From Holophagales bacterium (lineage in GTDB: Bacteria > Acidobacteriota > Thermoanaerobaculia > UBA5066): DNA of 64,000 nucleotides. Each line of letters opens with the position of its first letter. Positions within the stretch are counted from its first letter, which is position 1. Under the pieces are notes generated by a model, which saw only the letters and a list, made by a program, of their open reading frames with translations, made no database searches and had not been told where the DNA came from. Location: the NCBI GenBank assembly GCA_016714815.1, contig JADKBZ010000001.1, forward strand, positions 682,001 to 746,000. Reading direction: 5' to 3'. The position numbers and the translations under genes are program-made. Shown one piece after another: positions 36,258-44,700 of this stretch.

Positions 36258-37538
36258 ATGAGCTCCCGGCTGAAATGGATCCTCGGCGTGGTCGCCGTTG
36301 CCGTCGTCGTCCTCGTCGTCGTTGCCTCCATCGCGGGAAAGGACCGGAACCTGACCCGCGTCACCACCGCGAAGGTCGGGAAATCCGACCTCGTCTCGAC
36401 CGTCAGCTGCAACGGCCGGGTCCAGGCGAAAACGAAGGTCGAGATCTCCTCCCAGGTCATGGGGCAGATCGTCAACCTCGCCGTCGAGGAGGGGGACCTC
36501 GTGAAGAAGGGGGACTTCCTCCTTCAGATCGACAAGGCCCAGTACGACGCCACCACCAAGGCGCAGCAGGCCAACCTCGAGGCCCTTTTCGCCCAGCGCG
36601 AGTCGGAGCGGGCGACCCTGGAGCAGGCCCGGCGCGACTACGACCGCGAGCGGAAGAACTTCGAGGCGAAGATCACCTCCGAGCAGGTCATGCAGAAGGC
36701 CAAGCTCCAGCTCGACGCCGGAATCGCCTCGCTCAACGCGGTCGAGCGGCGGATCGAGCAGGCCCGCGCCCAGCTCCTCGGCAGCAAGGACTCCCTCGGC
36801 AAGACGACCCTCCTCGCCCCGATGAACGGCATCGTCACGGCGCGCCCGGTCGAGCAGGGGGAGAACGCCGTCGTCGGGACGATGAACAACCCCGGCACGG
36901 TCCTCCTGACGATCTCCGACATGTCGATCGTCGAGGCGGAGATGGAGGTCGACGAGACCGACATTCCGAACGTCAAGGTGGGGCAGAAGGCGAAGATGAC
37001 CCTCGACGCCTGGCCGGAGAAGAAGTACGACGGGGTCGTGACCGAGATCGGCGGCAGCCCGATCACGAAATCGGCTCTCGGGACCGACGCCACGGCCGTC
37101 AATTTCAAGGTCAAGGTCCAGCTGAAGGACCCGCCCGCCTCGATCCGCCCCGGCTTCTCCGTCTCCGGCGAGATCGAGACCGATCGCCGGGCGGGGGCCC
37201 TCGCGATCCCGATTCCGGCGCTCGTCGTCGCCGAGGAGTCCTCGCTCAAGCGCGTCGAGAAGGGGAAGAAGCCGGAGCCGACCCCGATCCCGTCGGCCGC
37301 GGACAAGGACAAGAAGAAGGACGTCGAGGGGGTCTTCGTCGTCGACAAGGCCGGCAAGGTCGACTTCCGGAAGGTGAAGACCGGGATCACGGCCGAGCTC
37401 CAGATCGAGATCGTCGAGGGGCTGAAGGAGGGCGACGAGATCGTCTCCGGCCCGTTCCGGGCGCTCCGGGCCCTCCGGATCGGCGACCGCGTGAAGGTGG
37501 ACAACAGCGGCGTCCCGCGGGACGAGAAGAGCTCGTAG
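36258..37538 (+). CDS. MacA-like periplasmic adaptor (membrane fusion protein)
   Basis: A 426-residue adaptor of an ABC-type export or tripartite efflux system. There is one N-terminal membrane anchor (ILGVVAVAVVVLVVVASIAG). Next come a split biotinyl-lipoyl domain (VEISSQVMGQIVNLAVEEGD and APMNGIVTARPVEQGE), a long coiled-coil hairpin (about 100-185) and beta-barrel/membrane-proximal domains. A Lys/Pro-rich insert (about 335-355) is unusual. The ATG is preceded by GAGAGAG. It is followed 9 bases later by two MacB-like permease genes, which are its expected partners. The ATPase and outer-membrane channel are not in the window. Confidence 0.9.
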   Translation: MSSRLKWILGVVAVAVVVLVVVASIAGKDRNLTRVTTAKVGKSDLVSTVSCNGRVQAKTKVEISSQVMGQIVNLAVEEGDLVKKGDFLLQIDKAQYDATTKAQQANLEALFAQRESERATLEQARRDYDRERKNFEAKITSEQVMQKAKLQLDAGIASLNAVERRIEQARAQLLGSKDSLGKTTLLAPMNGIVTARPVEQGENAVVGTMNNPGTVLLTISDMSIVEAEMEVDETDIPNVKVGQKAKMTLDAWPEKKYDGVVTEIGGSPITKSALGTDATAVNFKVKVQLKDPPASIRPGFSVSGEIETDRRAGALAIPIPALVVAEESSLKRVEKGKKPEPTPIPSAADKDKKKDVEGVFVVDKAGKVDFRKVKTGITAELQIEIVEGLKEGDEIVSGPFRALRALRIGDRVKVDNSGVPRDEKSS

Positions 37539-37547
37539 ACCGTCGAC

Positions 37548-38767
37548 ATGCTGAACGGGGAGCTTCTCCGCGTCGCCTGGCGGGCCATCAGCGCCCACAA
37601 GCTGCGGTCGTTCCTGACGCTCCTGGGCGTCATCATCGGGGTGATGACCGTCGTCGCGGTCGTGTCGGTCATCCAGGGTCTCAACAACTACGTCGCCACG
37701 AAGCTCTTCTCCCTTTCCCCGACGTCTACACGATCGAGCGCTTCGGCATCATCACGACCCGGGACGGGTTCCTCGAAGCCCTCAAGCGGAAGCGGATTCA
37801 GAAGAGCGACTTCGAGATGTTCCAGCGCCTCTCGAAGACCGCGGTCATGGTCGGCGCCCGCTCGGGGACGAGCCGCGCCGTGAGGTCGGGAAGCAAGCGC
37901 CTCTCCGACGTCCAGATCTCGGGCGTGACGGCGAACGTCGCCGAGCTCTCCAACCTCGACGTCGACCTCGGGCGCTTCTTCACCGAGTCGGAGAACGAGC
38001 GGCGCGCCTTCGTGGCCGTCATCGGCACGGAGGTGCGCGACGAGCTCTTTCCCCGGCTCGACCCGGTCGGCCGGACGATCTCGATCGACGGGATCCCGTT
38101 CCGCGTCATCGGCCTCCTCGTCAAGCAGGGCTCCGCCTTCGGGCAGAGCCAGGACAACGTCGTCTACGTCCCGCGCGAGGCGCTCGCCAAGGCCTGGGGA
38201 GCGCGGCGGGGGCTGTCGATCTACGTGAAGGCCAGGGGTGGCGTCGAAGGGATTCCGGCATCGATGGACGAGGCTCGCGCCATCTTCCGGGCCCTGCGCA
38301 AGACCGCACCCTCGGCCCCCGACCCGGTCTCGTTCGTCACGGCCGAGGCGATCCAGGTCGTCTGGCGCTCGATCTCGGCGGGGGCCTTCGCGCTCCTCGT
38401 CTTCATCAGCGGCATCTCCCTCGTCGTCGGGGCGATCGTCATCGCGAACATCATGCTCGTCTCCGTCGTCGAGAGGACGAAGGAGATCGGCATCCGCCTC
38501 GCCATCGGCGCGAAGAAGCGCGACATCCGCCGCCAGTTCCTCCTCGAGGCGGCCCTCCTCTCCCTCGGAGGCGGCGCCGTCGGCGTCCTCTTCGGATGGA
38601 TCATCTCGTCCCTCATCAACGCGTTCTCTCCCCTTCCGACGCTCGTCACCCCCGGCCTGATCTTCACGGGCCTCACGCTCGCCACGCTCACCGGCCTTCT
38701 CGCCGGCGTCTTCCCGGCGGTCAAGGCGTCGCGCCTGCCGCCGATCGAGGCCCTTCGCTATGAGTGA
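37548..38767 (+). pseudogene. MacB-like ABC permease (FtsX fold) with a one-base frameshift
   Basis: The gene starts normally at 37548 (LLRVAWRAISAHKLRSFLTL, then LGVIIGVMTVVAVVSVIQG) and runs to KLFSLSP. At about 37717-37721, in CCCCG, one base appears to be missing. The reading continues in the next frame as DVYTIERFGIITTRDGFLEA and on through the MacB periplasmic core (DLGRFFTESENERRAFVAVI, GIPFRVIGLLVKQG). The three-helix FtsX domain (VVGAIVIANIMLVSVVERTK, EIGIRLAIGAKKRDI) leads to the stop at 38767. The corrected product is about 406 residues with no other damage, so an assembly error is quite possible. It lacks a fused ATPase domain, unlike E. coli MacB. Confidence 0.82.
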
Positions 38768-40037
38768 GCGCTTCTTCGACGGCCTTCGCCGCACGCTCGG
38801 CGAGAACCTCCGCTTCGCGTCCATCGCCCTCCGCGCGCACAAGCTGCGCGCCTTCCTGACGATCGTCGGCATCGTCATCGGGGTCTGGACCGTCATCGCC
38901 ATGGTCGCGCTCGTGACCGGCTTCAACCGGTCGACGATGGCCGCCTTCTCGTCGTTCGGCACGACCCTCGTCCAGTTCCAGAAGTTCGAGCCCCGCTTCT
39001 TCGGCGGCGGCCACCGGCCCCCCGAGGAGGAGCGCAACCGCAAGGACCTCACGATCGAGGACGCCGAGGCCATCGCCCGCCTCGCGCCCTCCATCGCCGC
39101 CGTCTCGCCCGAGCGCTACCTCTGGGGCGGCTCGAAGGTGAAGGGGAACGGGAAGGAAGCGAACTCGCCGACGGTCTCCGGCGGAACCCAGAGCTACCTC
39201 GTCTGCAACAACTGGACGATGCAGGACGGACGGAACATCACCGACGTCGACGTCCAGCACGCCACCGACGTCGCCGTCGTCGGGTGGGACGTCGTCGACG
39301 CGCTCTTCGAGGGGAAGGACCCGGTCGGTAAGCCGATCACGATCAACGGGCGGAGGGTCCTGATCGTGGGCGTCCTCGAGAAGAAGGGCTCCCAGATGGG
39401 CGGCAGCCCCGACAACATCATCCTGATCCCGATCACGACGTTCGACGTCTTCTTCCCGCAGATCAAGAACTCGGGCGGAGACACCCTCCACATCGCCACG
39501 ATCCCGAAGTCGCCCGAGCTGATCCCGAACGCGATCGAGGAAGGGACGAACATCCTCCGGGCGCGGCGGAAGGTGCCGTTCAACAAGCCGAACGACTTCG
39601 CCATCTTCACCGCCGAGAAGATGATCACCCAGATGACCGCGGTCACGAACGCGATCTCGGGGGTCATGGTCTTCATCGCCGCGATCGCTCTTCTCGTCGG
39701 CGGAGTCGGCGTCATGAACATCATGCTCGTCTCCGTCACCGAACGGACCAAGGAGATCGGCCTGCGCAAGTCGGTCGGGGCGCTCAGGCGCGACATCAGC
39801 CTCCAGTTCCTGACGGAAGCGATGACGCTCACGGGCCTGGGCGGGGCGATCGGCGTCGGTCTCGGTCTCCTGACGGCTCTCGTCGTCGGGGCGGTCTCGC
39901 CGCTCAAGACCGCGACACCCCTCTGGAGCGTCCTTCTCGGCCTCGGCGTCAGCCTCTCCATCGGCCTCTTCTTCGGTCTCTACCCCGCCCTCAAGGCCGC
40001 CCGCCTCGACCCCATCGAAGCCCTCCGCTGGGAATAG
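38760..40037 (+). CDS. MacB-like ABC permease (FtsX fold)
   Basis: A 425-residue four-helix permease. Helix 1 lies near residues 35-55 (LTIVGIVIGVWTVIAMVALV). A large periplasmic MacB-core domain follows (IEDAEAIARLAPSIAAVSPE, VAVVGWDVVDALFEG, GRRVLIVGVLEKKGSQMGGS). The FtsX domain has GGVGVMNIMLVSVTERTKEI with GLRKSVGA, and two more helices end in ALKAARLDPIEALRWE. It overlaps the preceding permease by 8 bases. The two paralogous permeases probably form a heterodimer that works with the MacA-like adaptor; the ATP-binding subunit must be encoded elsewhere. It ends 7 bases before a 64-base palindrome. Confidence 0.9.
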   Translation: MSERFFDGLRRTLGENLRFASIALRAHKLRAFLTIVGIVIGVWTVIAMVALVTGFNRSTMAAFSSFGTTLVQFQKFEPRFFGGGHRPPEEERNRKDLTIEDAEAIARLAPSIAAVSPERYLWGGSKVKGNGKEANSPTVSGGTQSYLVCNNWTMQDGRNITDVDVQHATDVAVVGWDVVDALFEGKDPVGKPITINGRRVLIVGVLEKKGSQMGGSPDNIILIPITTFDVFFPQIKNSGGDTLHIATIPKSPELIPNAIEEGTNILRARRKVPFNKPNDFAIFTAEKMITQMTAVTNAISGVMVFIAAIALLVGGVGVMNIMLVSVTERTKEIGLRKSVGALRRDISLQFLTEAMTLTGLGGAIGVGLGLLTALVVGAVSPLKTATPLWSVLLGLGVSLSIGLFFGLYPALKAARLDPIEALRWE

Positions 40038-40044
40038 GGTCCCT

Positions 40045-40108
40045 GGGGTCAGGTCTACCTTCTACACTCTGCGCGCACGCGCAGAGTGTAGAAGGTAGAC
40101 CTGACCCC
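40045..40108. repeat. Perfect 64-base palindrome, GGGGTCAGGT family
   Basis: Arms 40045-40075 and 40078-40108 are perfect 31-base complements around a 2-base centre. The outer part reads GGGGTCAGGTCTACC and the inner part TTCTACACTCTGCGCG. It lies between two convergent stop codons (40037 and 40114), so it may end transcription from both sides. The first 28 bases recur exactly at 41231-41258. Confidence 0.95.
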
Positions 40109-40113
40109 CCCTC

Positions 40114-41211
40114 TCAGGTCAGGGCGAGCGAGAGGGCGATTGCGACGGTGAGGAGCGCGAACGACACCGCCAGGAAGAGCCTCCAGAACGGGGAGCGGTG
40201 GGCGCGGCCGCGGAGGTAGAGGTCGGCGCCGATCAGGTTCGCGAGGGATGAGATCGGGGTGCCGCAGCCTCCGGCGTTGACGCCGTAGAGGAGCGCGGTG
40301 AAGAGGACCCCGCCCCCTGCCTTTGCCGCCGCGGGGGCGAGGAGGATCGCCGCCGGGACGTTCGAGACGGCCTGCGAGAGGAGCGCGCCCGAGAGGACGA
40401 AGCCCGCGGGTGTCGCGCCGAGGAGCGCGACCGGATCGAGCACCGCGAAGAGCGCGGAGCGGCGCAACCCTTCGACGCCGACGAAGAGGGCGGAGAAGAC
40501 GCCGAGCAGCGTGAAGTCGGTTTTCAGGAGGCCGCGCCCGAGGAGGGCGGCGGCGGGAACGGCGGCGACGAGGGGTGCGAGCCGCGGAATCGCCTGCGAG
40601 ATGGCGAGGAGCTGGAGCGACAGGAGGAAGAGGCCGGCGGTCGCGAGCCGAGGCTCGACGGGGCGGGGCGTCTCCGGCGGCGCGGGCAGCGGACGCCGCG
40701 GGACGAGGACCGGGACGAGGGCGAGCGTGGCGACGGCCATTCCCGCGACCCAAGGGAGCTGCGCCGAGAAGAACCCCGCCGTCGTGAAGCCGCCGCGCGA
40801 AAAGAGGAGGAGGTTCTGCGGATTTCCGGTCGGCGTGAGGCAGCCGAGGAGGTTGGCGGCCTGGATCTCGAGGACGACGACGCGGAGCGGGTCGAACTCC
40901 GGCGCGACCTTCTCGAAGGCGAGCGTGAACGGGACGACGAGCAGGAGGGCGACGTCGTTCGTCACCATCGCCGAGACGGCGCCCGTCGTCAGGATCGCGG
41001 CGACCGCGAGCATCCGCTCGGACCGGACCCGGGAAAGGACCTGCCCGACGACCGCCTCGACGAGGCCGGAGCGCTTCAGGCACTCGACCGCCAGGATCAG
41101 GACGAGGAAGAGCGAGAGGAGGTGGAGGTCGAGAAGGGCCCGGATCTCGGAAGGGGAGACGAGCCGGAGAACGAGGGCGGCGAGGGCCAGGGAAAGAGAC
41201 GCCGCAAGCAC
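40114..41211 (-). CDS. ArsB/SLC13-type (ion transporter superfamily) permease
   Basis: A 365-residue polytopic inner-membrane protein with about ten helices. The IT-superfamily hallmarks are GAVSAMVTNDVALLLVVPFT (first half, NDVA re-entrant loop), CLTPTGNPQNLLLF (TPxGNPxN motif) and the second-half repeat SQAVSNVPAAILLAP. GVNAGGCGTPISSLANLIGA follows. These fit arsenite, Na+/H+ (NhaD) or dicarboxylate carriers; the substrate cannot be decided. No ars regulator or reductase is adjacent. The GTG start has TATGAT 6 bases upstream. The gene lies between the 64-base palindrome and its half copy. Confidence 0.85.
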   Translation of the reverse strand: MLAASLSLALAALVLRLVSPSEIRALLDLHLLSLFLVLILAVECLKRSGLVEAVVGQVLSRVRSERMLAVAAILTTGAVSAMVTNDVALLLVVPFTLAFEKVAPEFDPLRVVVLEIQAANLLGCLTPTGNPQNLLLFSRGGFTTAGFFSAQLPWVAGMAVATLALVPVLVPRRPLPAPPETPRPVEPRLATAGLFLLSLQLLAISQAIPRLAPLVAAVPAAALLGRGLLKTDFTLLGVFSALFVGVEGLRRSALFAVLDPVALLGATPAGFVLSGALLSQAVSNVPAAILLAPAAAKAGGGVLFTALLYGVNAGGCGTPISSLANLIGADLYLRGRAHRSPFWRLFLAVSFALLTVAIALSLALT

Positions 41212-41217
41212 CCCCGA

Positions 41218-41223
41218 ATCATA
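41218..41223 (-). promoter_or_regulatory. -10 box of the ArsB-like gene
   Basis: TATGAT on the minus strand with 6 bases to the GTG start. It lies directly beside the half repeat at 41231. Confidence 0.5.
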
Positions 41224-41230
41224 GACGAAT

Positions 41231-41258
41231 GGGGTCAGGTCTACCTTCTACACTCTGC
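41231..41258. repeat. Half copy of the 40045 palindrome
   Basis: 28 bases identical to 40045-40072 (GGGGTCAGGTCTACC, TTCTACACTCTGC) with no matching second arm beside it. With the palindrome it brackets the ArsB-like gene. With 42392-42403 it brackets pip. Confidence 0.9.
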
Positions 41259-41290
41259 TCGTCGTGTCTCTCGCCGCACCGACACGCTCG

Positions 41291-41334
41291 CCACCGCTCT
41301 GCGGGCGGCCGTGCCGCCCGCAGAGTCTCGGTGG
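41291..41334 (-). terminator. Stem-loop after pip, possible terminator
   Basis: A 13-bp perfect stem (41297-41309 with 41313-41325, CGT loop) sits inside an outer CCACCG/CGGTGG pair, 6 bases past the pip stop codon at 41341. There is no T-run on the minus strand, so Rho-independent action is uncertain. Confidence 0.45.
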
Positions 41335-41340
41335 GCCGGG

Positions 41341-42312
41341 TCAGAGCGTGGCGAAGCGGTCCGTCGCGGCGACGAGCGCGCGGCTGTTCGGCGGCTCGAA
41401 AGCGCTGTGGCCGGAGTCGGGAGTGATGATGAAGTCGGCCTCCGGCCAGGCGCGGTGGAGCGCCCAGGCGCTGAAGATCGGGCAGACGACGTCGTAGCGC
41501 CCCTGGACGATGACCCCGGGGATGTGGCGGATCCGGGAGACGTCGCGCAGGAGCTGGTCGTCGACCTCGAAGAAGCCACGGTTCTGGAAGTAGTGGGCCT
41601 CGATCCGCGCGAAGGCGAGGGCGAACTCGTCCTCCTCGTAATGCCCGGTAAAGGAAGCGTCAGGGAGGAGCTTCGACGTCGCCCCTTCCCAGCCGCTCCA
41701 GATCTTCGCCGCGGCGAGCCGGACGGCGGGATCGTCGCTCGTCAGCCGCCGGTGATAGGCGCCCACGAGATCGCCCCGCTCCGCCTCGGGGATGTGGGCG
41801 AGGTAGGGCTCCCAGGCGTCTGGGAAGAGGATCGAGGCCCCCTCCTGGTAGAACCACTCGATCTCCTTCCTCCGGAGGAGGAAGATCCCGCGCAGGACGA
41901 GCTCGGTGACGCGGTCGGGGTGCTTCTCGGCGTAGGCGAGGGCGAGGGTCGAACCCCAGGAGCCGCCGAAGACCTGCCACCTGTCGATGCCGAGGTGCTC
42001 GCGCACCTTTTCGGTGTCGGCTACCAGGTCCCACGTCGTGTTCGCCTCGAGGCTCGCGTAGGGCGTGCTCTTCCCGCTGCCACGCTGGTCGAAGAGGACG
42101 ATGCGGTACTTCTCCGGATGGAAGAAGCGGCGCATCTTGCCGTCCGTTCCGCCGCCGGGTCCGCCGTGGAGGAAGACGACCGGCTTTCCGGCCGGGTTTC
42201 CGCACTCTTCGAAGTAGATGTCGTGCAGGTCGGAGACGCGGAGCCGTCCGGTCCTGTAGGGCTCGATCTCGGGGTAGAGCCAGGTGACGGGATCCTTCAC
42301 CAGGTGGGCCAT
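41341..42312 (-). CDS. pip: Proline iminopeptidase (prolyl aminopeptidase, S33)
   Basis: Alpha/beta-hydrolase that removes N-terminal proline; 323 residues from the chosen start. Motifs are FLHGGPGGGTDGKMRRFF (oxyanion HGGPG), DQRGSGKSTPY, nucleophile Ser118 in GGSWGSTLALAY, and the late VQGRYDVVCP and DSGHSA segments holding Asp and His. The ATG at 42312 is preferred over 42330 because ACGGAGG lies 6 bases upstream and the family starts near here. The cytoplasmic location (no signal peptide) suits the last step of peptide use from the neighbouring exported peptidases. The gene is bracketed by GGGGTCAGGTCT and its inverse. Confidence 0.93.
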   Translation of the reverse strand: MAHLVKDPVTWLYPEIEPYRTGRLRVSDLHDIYFEECGNPAGKPVVFLHGGPGGGTDGKMRRFFHPEKYRIVLFDQRGSGKSTPYASLEANTTWDLVADTEKVREHLGIDRWQVFGGSWGSTLALAYAEKHPDRVTELVLRGIFLLRRKEIEWFYQEGASILFPDAWEPYLAHIPEAERGDLVGAYHRRLTSDDPAVRLAAAKIWSGWEGATSKLLPDASFTGHYEEDEFALAFARIEAHYFQNRGFFEVDDQLLRDVSRIRHIPGVIVQGRYDVVCPIFSAWALHRAWPEADFIITPDSGHSAFEPPNSRALVAATDRFATL

Positions 42313-42391
42313 GCGAACCTCCGTCTGCATCCTGACAGAACGCGCGGGCGGAGTGAACGCGGCCGCGCCCGGTTTCTATAATGGAAAATCA

Positions 42392-42403
42392 AGACCTGAC
42401 CCC
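42392..42403. repeat. Half copy, GGGGTCAGGT family
   Basis: AGACCTGACCCC, the exact inverse of the first 12 bases of the 41231 copy. It sits 4 bases before the DPP4 stop codon. A consensus TATAAT on the plus strand lies just beside it at 42377-42382. Confidence 0.75.
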
Positions 42404-42406
42404 AAA

Positions 42407-44611
42407 CTAGAGGTTCTGCTCGAGGAAGGAGAGGATGCGCTCGTTGACGGCGCGGCGGGTGGCGGCGTCGCGGGGGCCGTGCTTCATCCCGGCGAAGGGA
42501 GTGAAGACGTACTCCTTGCGGGCCTTGTTGAGCGCGTCGGCGAAGGCGATCGACTGCTGCATGTGGACGTTGTCGTCCGCGGTGCCGTGAATGAGGAGGA
42601 GCTTCGGGCCGAGCTTGTCGGCGCTGGCGAGCGGCGCGGAGGTCTCGTACCCCTCGGGGTTCTCCTTCGGGAGCTTCATGTACCGCTCGGTGTAGATCGA
42701 GTCGTAATACTTCCAGTGCGTCACGGGAGCGCCGGCGACGGCGGCCTTCCAGAGCCCGGGGGCGCGGGTCGCGGCGTAGAGCGTCATGTAGCCGCCGTAC
42801 GACCACCCGCTCAGCCCGAGGCGGGAGGCGTCGACGAACGGGAGCTTCTTCAGCTGCTCGATCCCCTCGAGCTGGTCCTTCAGCTCGATCTCTCCGAGCC
42901 GCTTCTGGACGGCCGACTCGAAGGCGAGGCCGCGCCCGCCGGAGCCGCGGTTGTCCATGGCCCAGACGAGGAAGCCCTTCGCCGCGAGCACCTGGTCGAA
43001 GAGCGAGGTGCCGCCCCAGCGCTCGGAGACGACCTGGGCGTGCGGACCGCCGTAGACGTAGACGACGACGGGGTACTTCTTCGCCGCGTCGAAATCGGCG
43101 GGCTTCACGAGGCGCGTGTAGAAGAGCGTTCCGTCGGAACCGGTGAAGGATCCCATCTCGGTCGTCGCGAGGGCGTACTGGCCTAGGGTCGACTTCGGGA
43201 CGAAGACGCTCCTGGCGAGCGTCCCGTCCTTGCGCCGGAGGTCGACGCGGGGGGGCGTGTCGACGCTCGACCAGGTGTCGAGGACGAACCGGCCGCCGGG
43301 CGAGGCGATCGCCTGGTGCGATCCCTTGTCGGAGCCGAGGCGGGTGAAACCGGTCCCGTCGAGGGAGACGCGATAGAAGTGCCGCTCCCGCGGGTCCTTC
43401 TCGGTCGCCGTGAAGAAGACGGTCCCGGTGGCGTCGTCCAGCTTCGGCTCCCCGTCGATCCCCCACTCGCCGCTCGTGAGCGTGCCTGTGAACTCCCCCA
43501 GCATCCCGTAGCGGTAGAGGTGAAGGAAGCCGCTCCTCTCGGAGAGCCAGAGGAAGCCGGAGCCGTCGGGAAGGAAGATCGGGGCTACGTGGGAGTTGAC
43601 CCAGGACGCGGAACTCTCTTTCAGGAGGACCCGCTGTCCTCCGCCGCGGGTCCGCGGGAGGAGGAGCAGCTCGAGCTCCGTCTGCGTCCGGTTCATCTTC
43701 GTGATGGCGACGGCAGCGGAATCCCGGGTCCAGGAGAAGGAGGGACCGACGAGGTGGGTCTCCCCGTCGAACCCGATGGAGTTCCTGGCGAGCCCTTTCC
43801 CGCCGGGAAGGAAGGAGACGATCTGCACCGTCGGTGTCGCGTTCGGATCGCCCGGCGTCGGATAGCGCTGGAGGCTGAGCTTTCCGTTCGTCGGGAGGAA
43901 GTCGACCAGCGGGTACTCCGGGACGCGCGACTGGTCGAGGCGCAGGAAGACGAGGGCGGAGGAGTCGGGCGCCCACTCGTACGCCCGGCCGCCGCTGCGC
44001 CCCGCGAGCTCCTCCTCGTAGACCCAGTCGAGCTTCCCGTTGAGGACGGCGGGGCTCCCGTCCGTCGTCAGGCGGGTCCCGACGGCCGTGGCCGTGTCGA
44101 CGGACCAGAGGTCGTTCTCCTTAACGAAGGCGACCTTCGTCCCGTCGGGGGAGAAGCGAGCCAGCTCCTCCTCCGCCTCGTCGCTCGTGAGCCGGCGCGC
44201 CGACTTCTGCCCGAGCGTGAAGACCCAAAGGTCGTTCTCCGCGGTGACGAGGAGCGCGGTCCCCGCGTCGTTCCACTGGGATCCGGCGACGGGAAACGTC
44301 CGGGGCTTGCCGTCCTTGTCGACGCCCTCGACCGGAATCGCCTCCAGGACCTTCGTCGCCTTCCCCGTGACGGCGTCCTCCTCCCAGATCGTGGAGGGCG
44401 CCTTCGGGCCGTTCCCCTCCCTCTTCAGGTAGGTGAAGCGCGTGGCGCTCCGCCAGCGCAGGCCGGACGGGCCAGGCTCGACGAGGGGCTCGGCGGCGTG
44501 GATCCGTTCGAGAGTCAGGGCCGGCTTCGCGGCGGGCGCGTCGGCTCCGCGGGCGGCCGGGGAAACCAGGACGAGGAGGACGGGGACGGCGAGCGAAAGG
44601 GCGCGGCGCAT
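42407..44611 (-). CDS. Exported S9B prolyl oligopeptidase (DPP4-like)
   Basis: A 734-residue periplasmic or secreted serine peptidase that removes X-Pro dipeptides. The signal peptide is RRALSLAVPVLLVLVSPAARG. The beta-propeller (about 40-480) includes WVYEEELAGRSGGRAYEWAP; the YEEE segment is the DPP4-type glutamate motif that binds the substrate N-terminus. The catalytic alpha/beta-hydrolase has Ser604 in GWSYGGYM, Asp in HGTADDNVH and His in GMKHGPRD. The length is typical. A TATCGT box lies 8 bases before the ATG. A strong terminator from the upstream M16 genes separates transcription, so this gene has its own promoter. Confidence 0.95.
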   Translation of the reverse strand: MRRALSLAVPVLLVLVSPAARGADAPAAKPALTLERIHAAEPLVEPGPSGLRWRSATRFTYLKREGNGPKAPSTIWEEDAVTGKATKVLEAIPVEGVDKDGKPRTFPVAGSQWNDAGTALLVTAENDLWVFTLGQKSARRLTSDEAEEELARFSPDGTKVAFVKENDLWSVDTATAVGTRLTTDGSPAVLNGKLDWVYEEELAGRSGGRAYEWAPDSSALVFLRLDQSRVPEYPLVDFLPTNGKLSLQRYPTPGDPNATPTVQIVSFLPGGKGLARNSIGFDGETHLVGPSFSWTRDSAAVAITKMNRTQTELELLLLPRTRGGGQRVLLKESSASWVNSHVAPIFLPDGSGFLWLSERSGFLHLYRYGMLGEFTGTLTSGEWGIDGEPKLDDATGTVFFTATEKDPRERHFYRVSLDGTGFTRLGSDKGSHQAIASPGGRFVLDTWSSVDTPPRVDLRRKDGTLARSVFVPKSTLGQYALATTEMGSFTGSDGTLFYTRLVKPADFDAAKKYPVVVYVYGGPHAQVVSERWGGTSLFDQVLAAKGFLVWAMDNRGSGGRGLAFESAVQKRLGEIELKDQLEGIEQLKKLPFVDASRLGLSGWSYGGYMTLYAATRAPGLWKAAVAGAPVTHWKYYDSIYTERYMKLPKENPEGYETSAPLASADKLGPKLLLIHGTADDNVHMQQSIAFADALNKARKEYVFTPFAGMKHGPRDAATRRAVNERILSFLEQNL

Positions 44612-44629
44612 CAGGGCGAACGATAGCCG

Positions 44630-44661
44630 AAAAAGAAGCGCCCCCCGCGGTGGGGGGGCGC
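44630..44661 (-). terminator. Rho-independent terminator of the M16 operon
   Basis: On the minus strand a 9-bp GCGCCCCCC/GGGGGGCGC stem is followed by a TTCTTTTTC tail. It lies about 40 bases after the stop of the inactive M16 gene and just upstream of the DPP4 promoter. Confidence 0.85.
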
Positions 44662-44700
44662 CGGGAAACGGCCGGATGCCGACGGGGGGAGAGGGGAGCC

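Noticed and set aside
42377..42382. Perfect plus-strand TATAAT next to the 42392 half repeat.
   Set aside because: No plus-strand gene follows; it points antisense into the DPP4 gene. It could drive an antisense RNA, but nothing else supports that.
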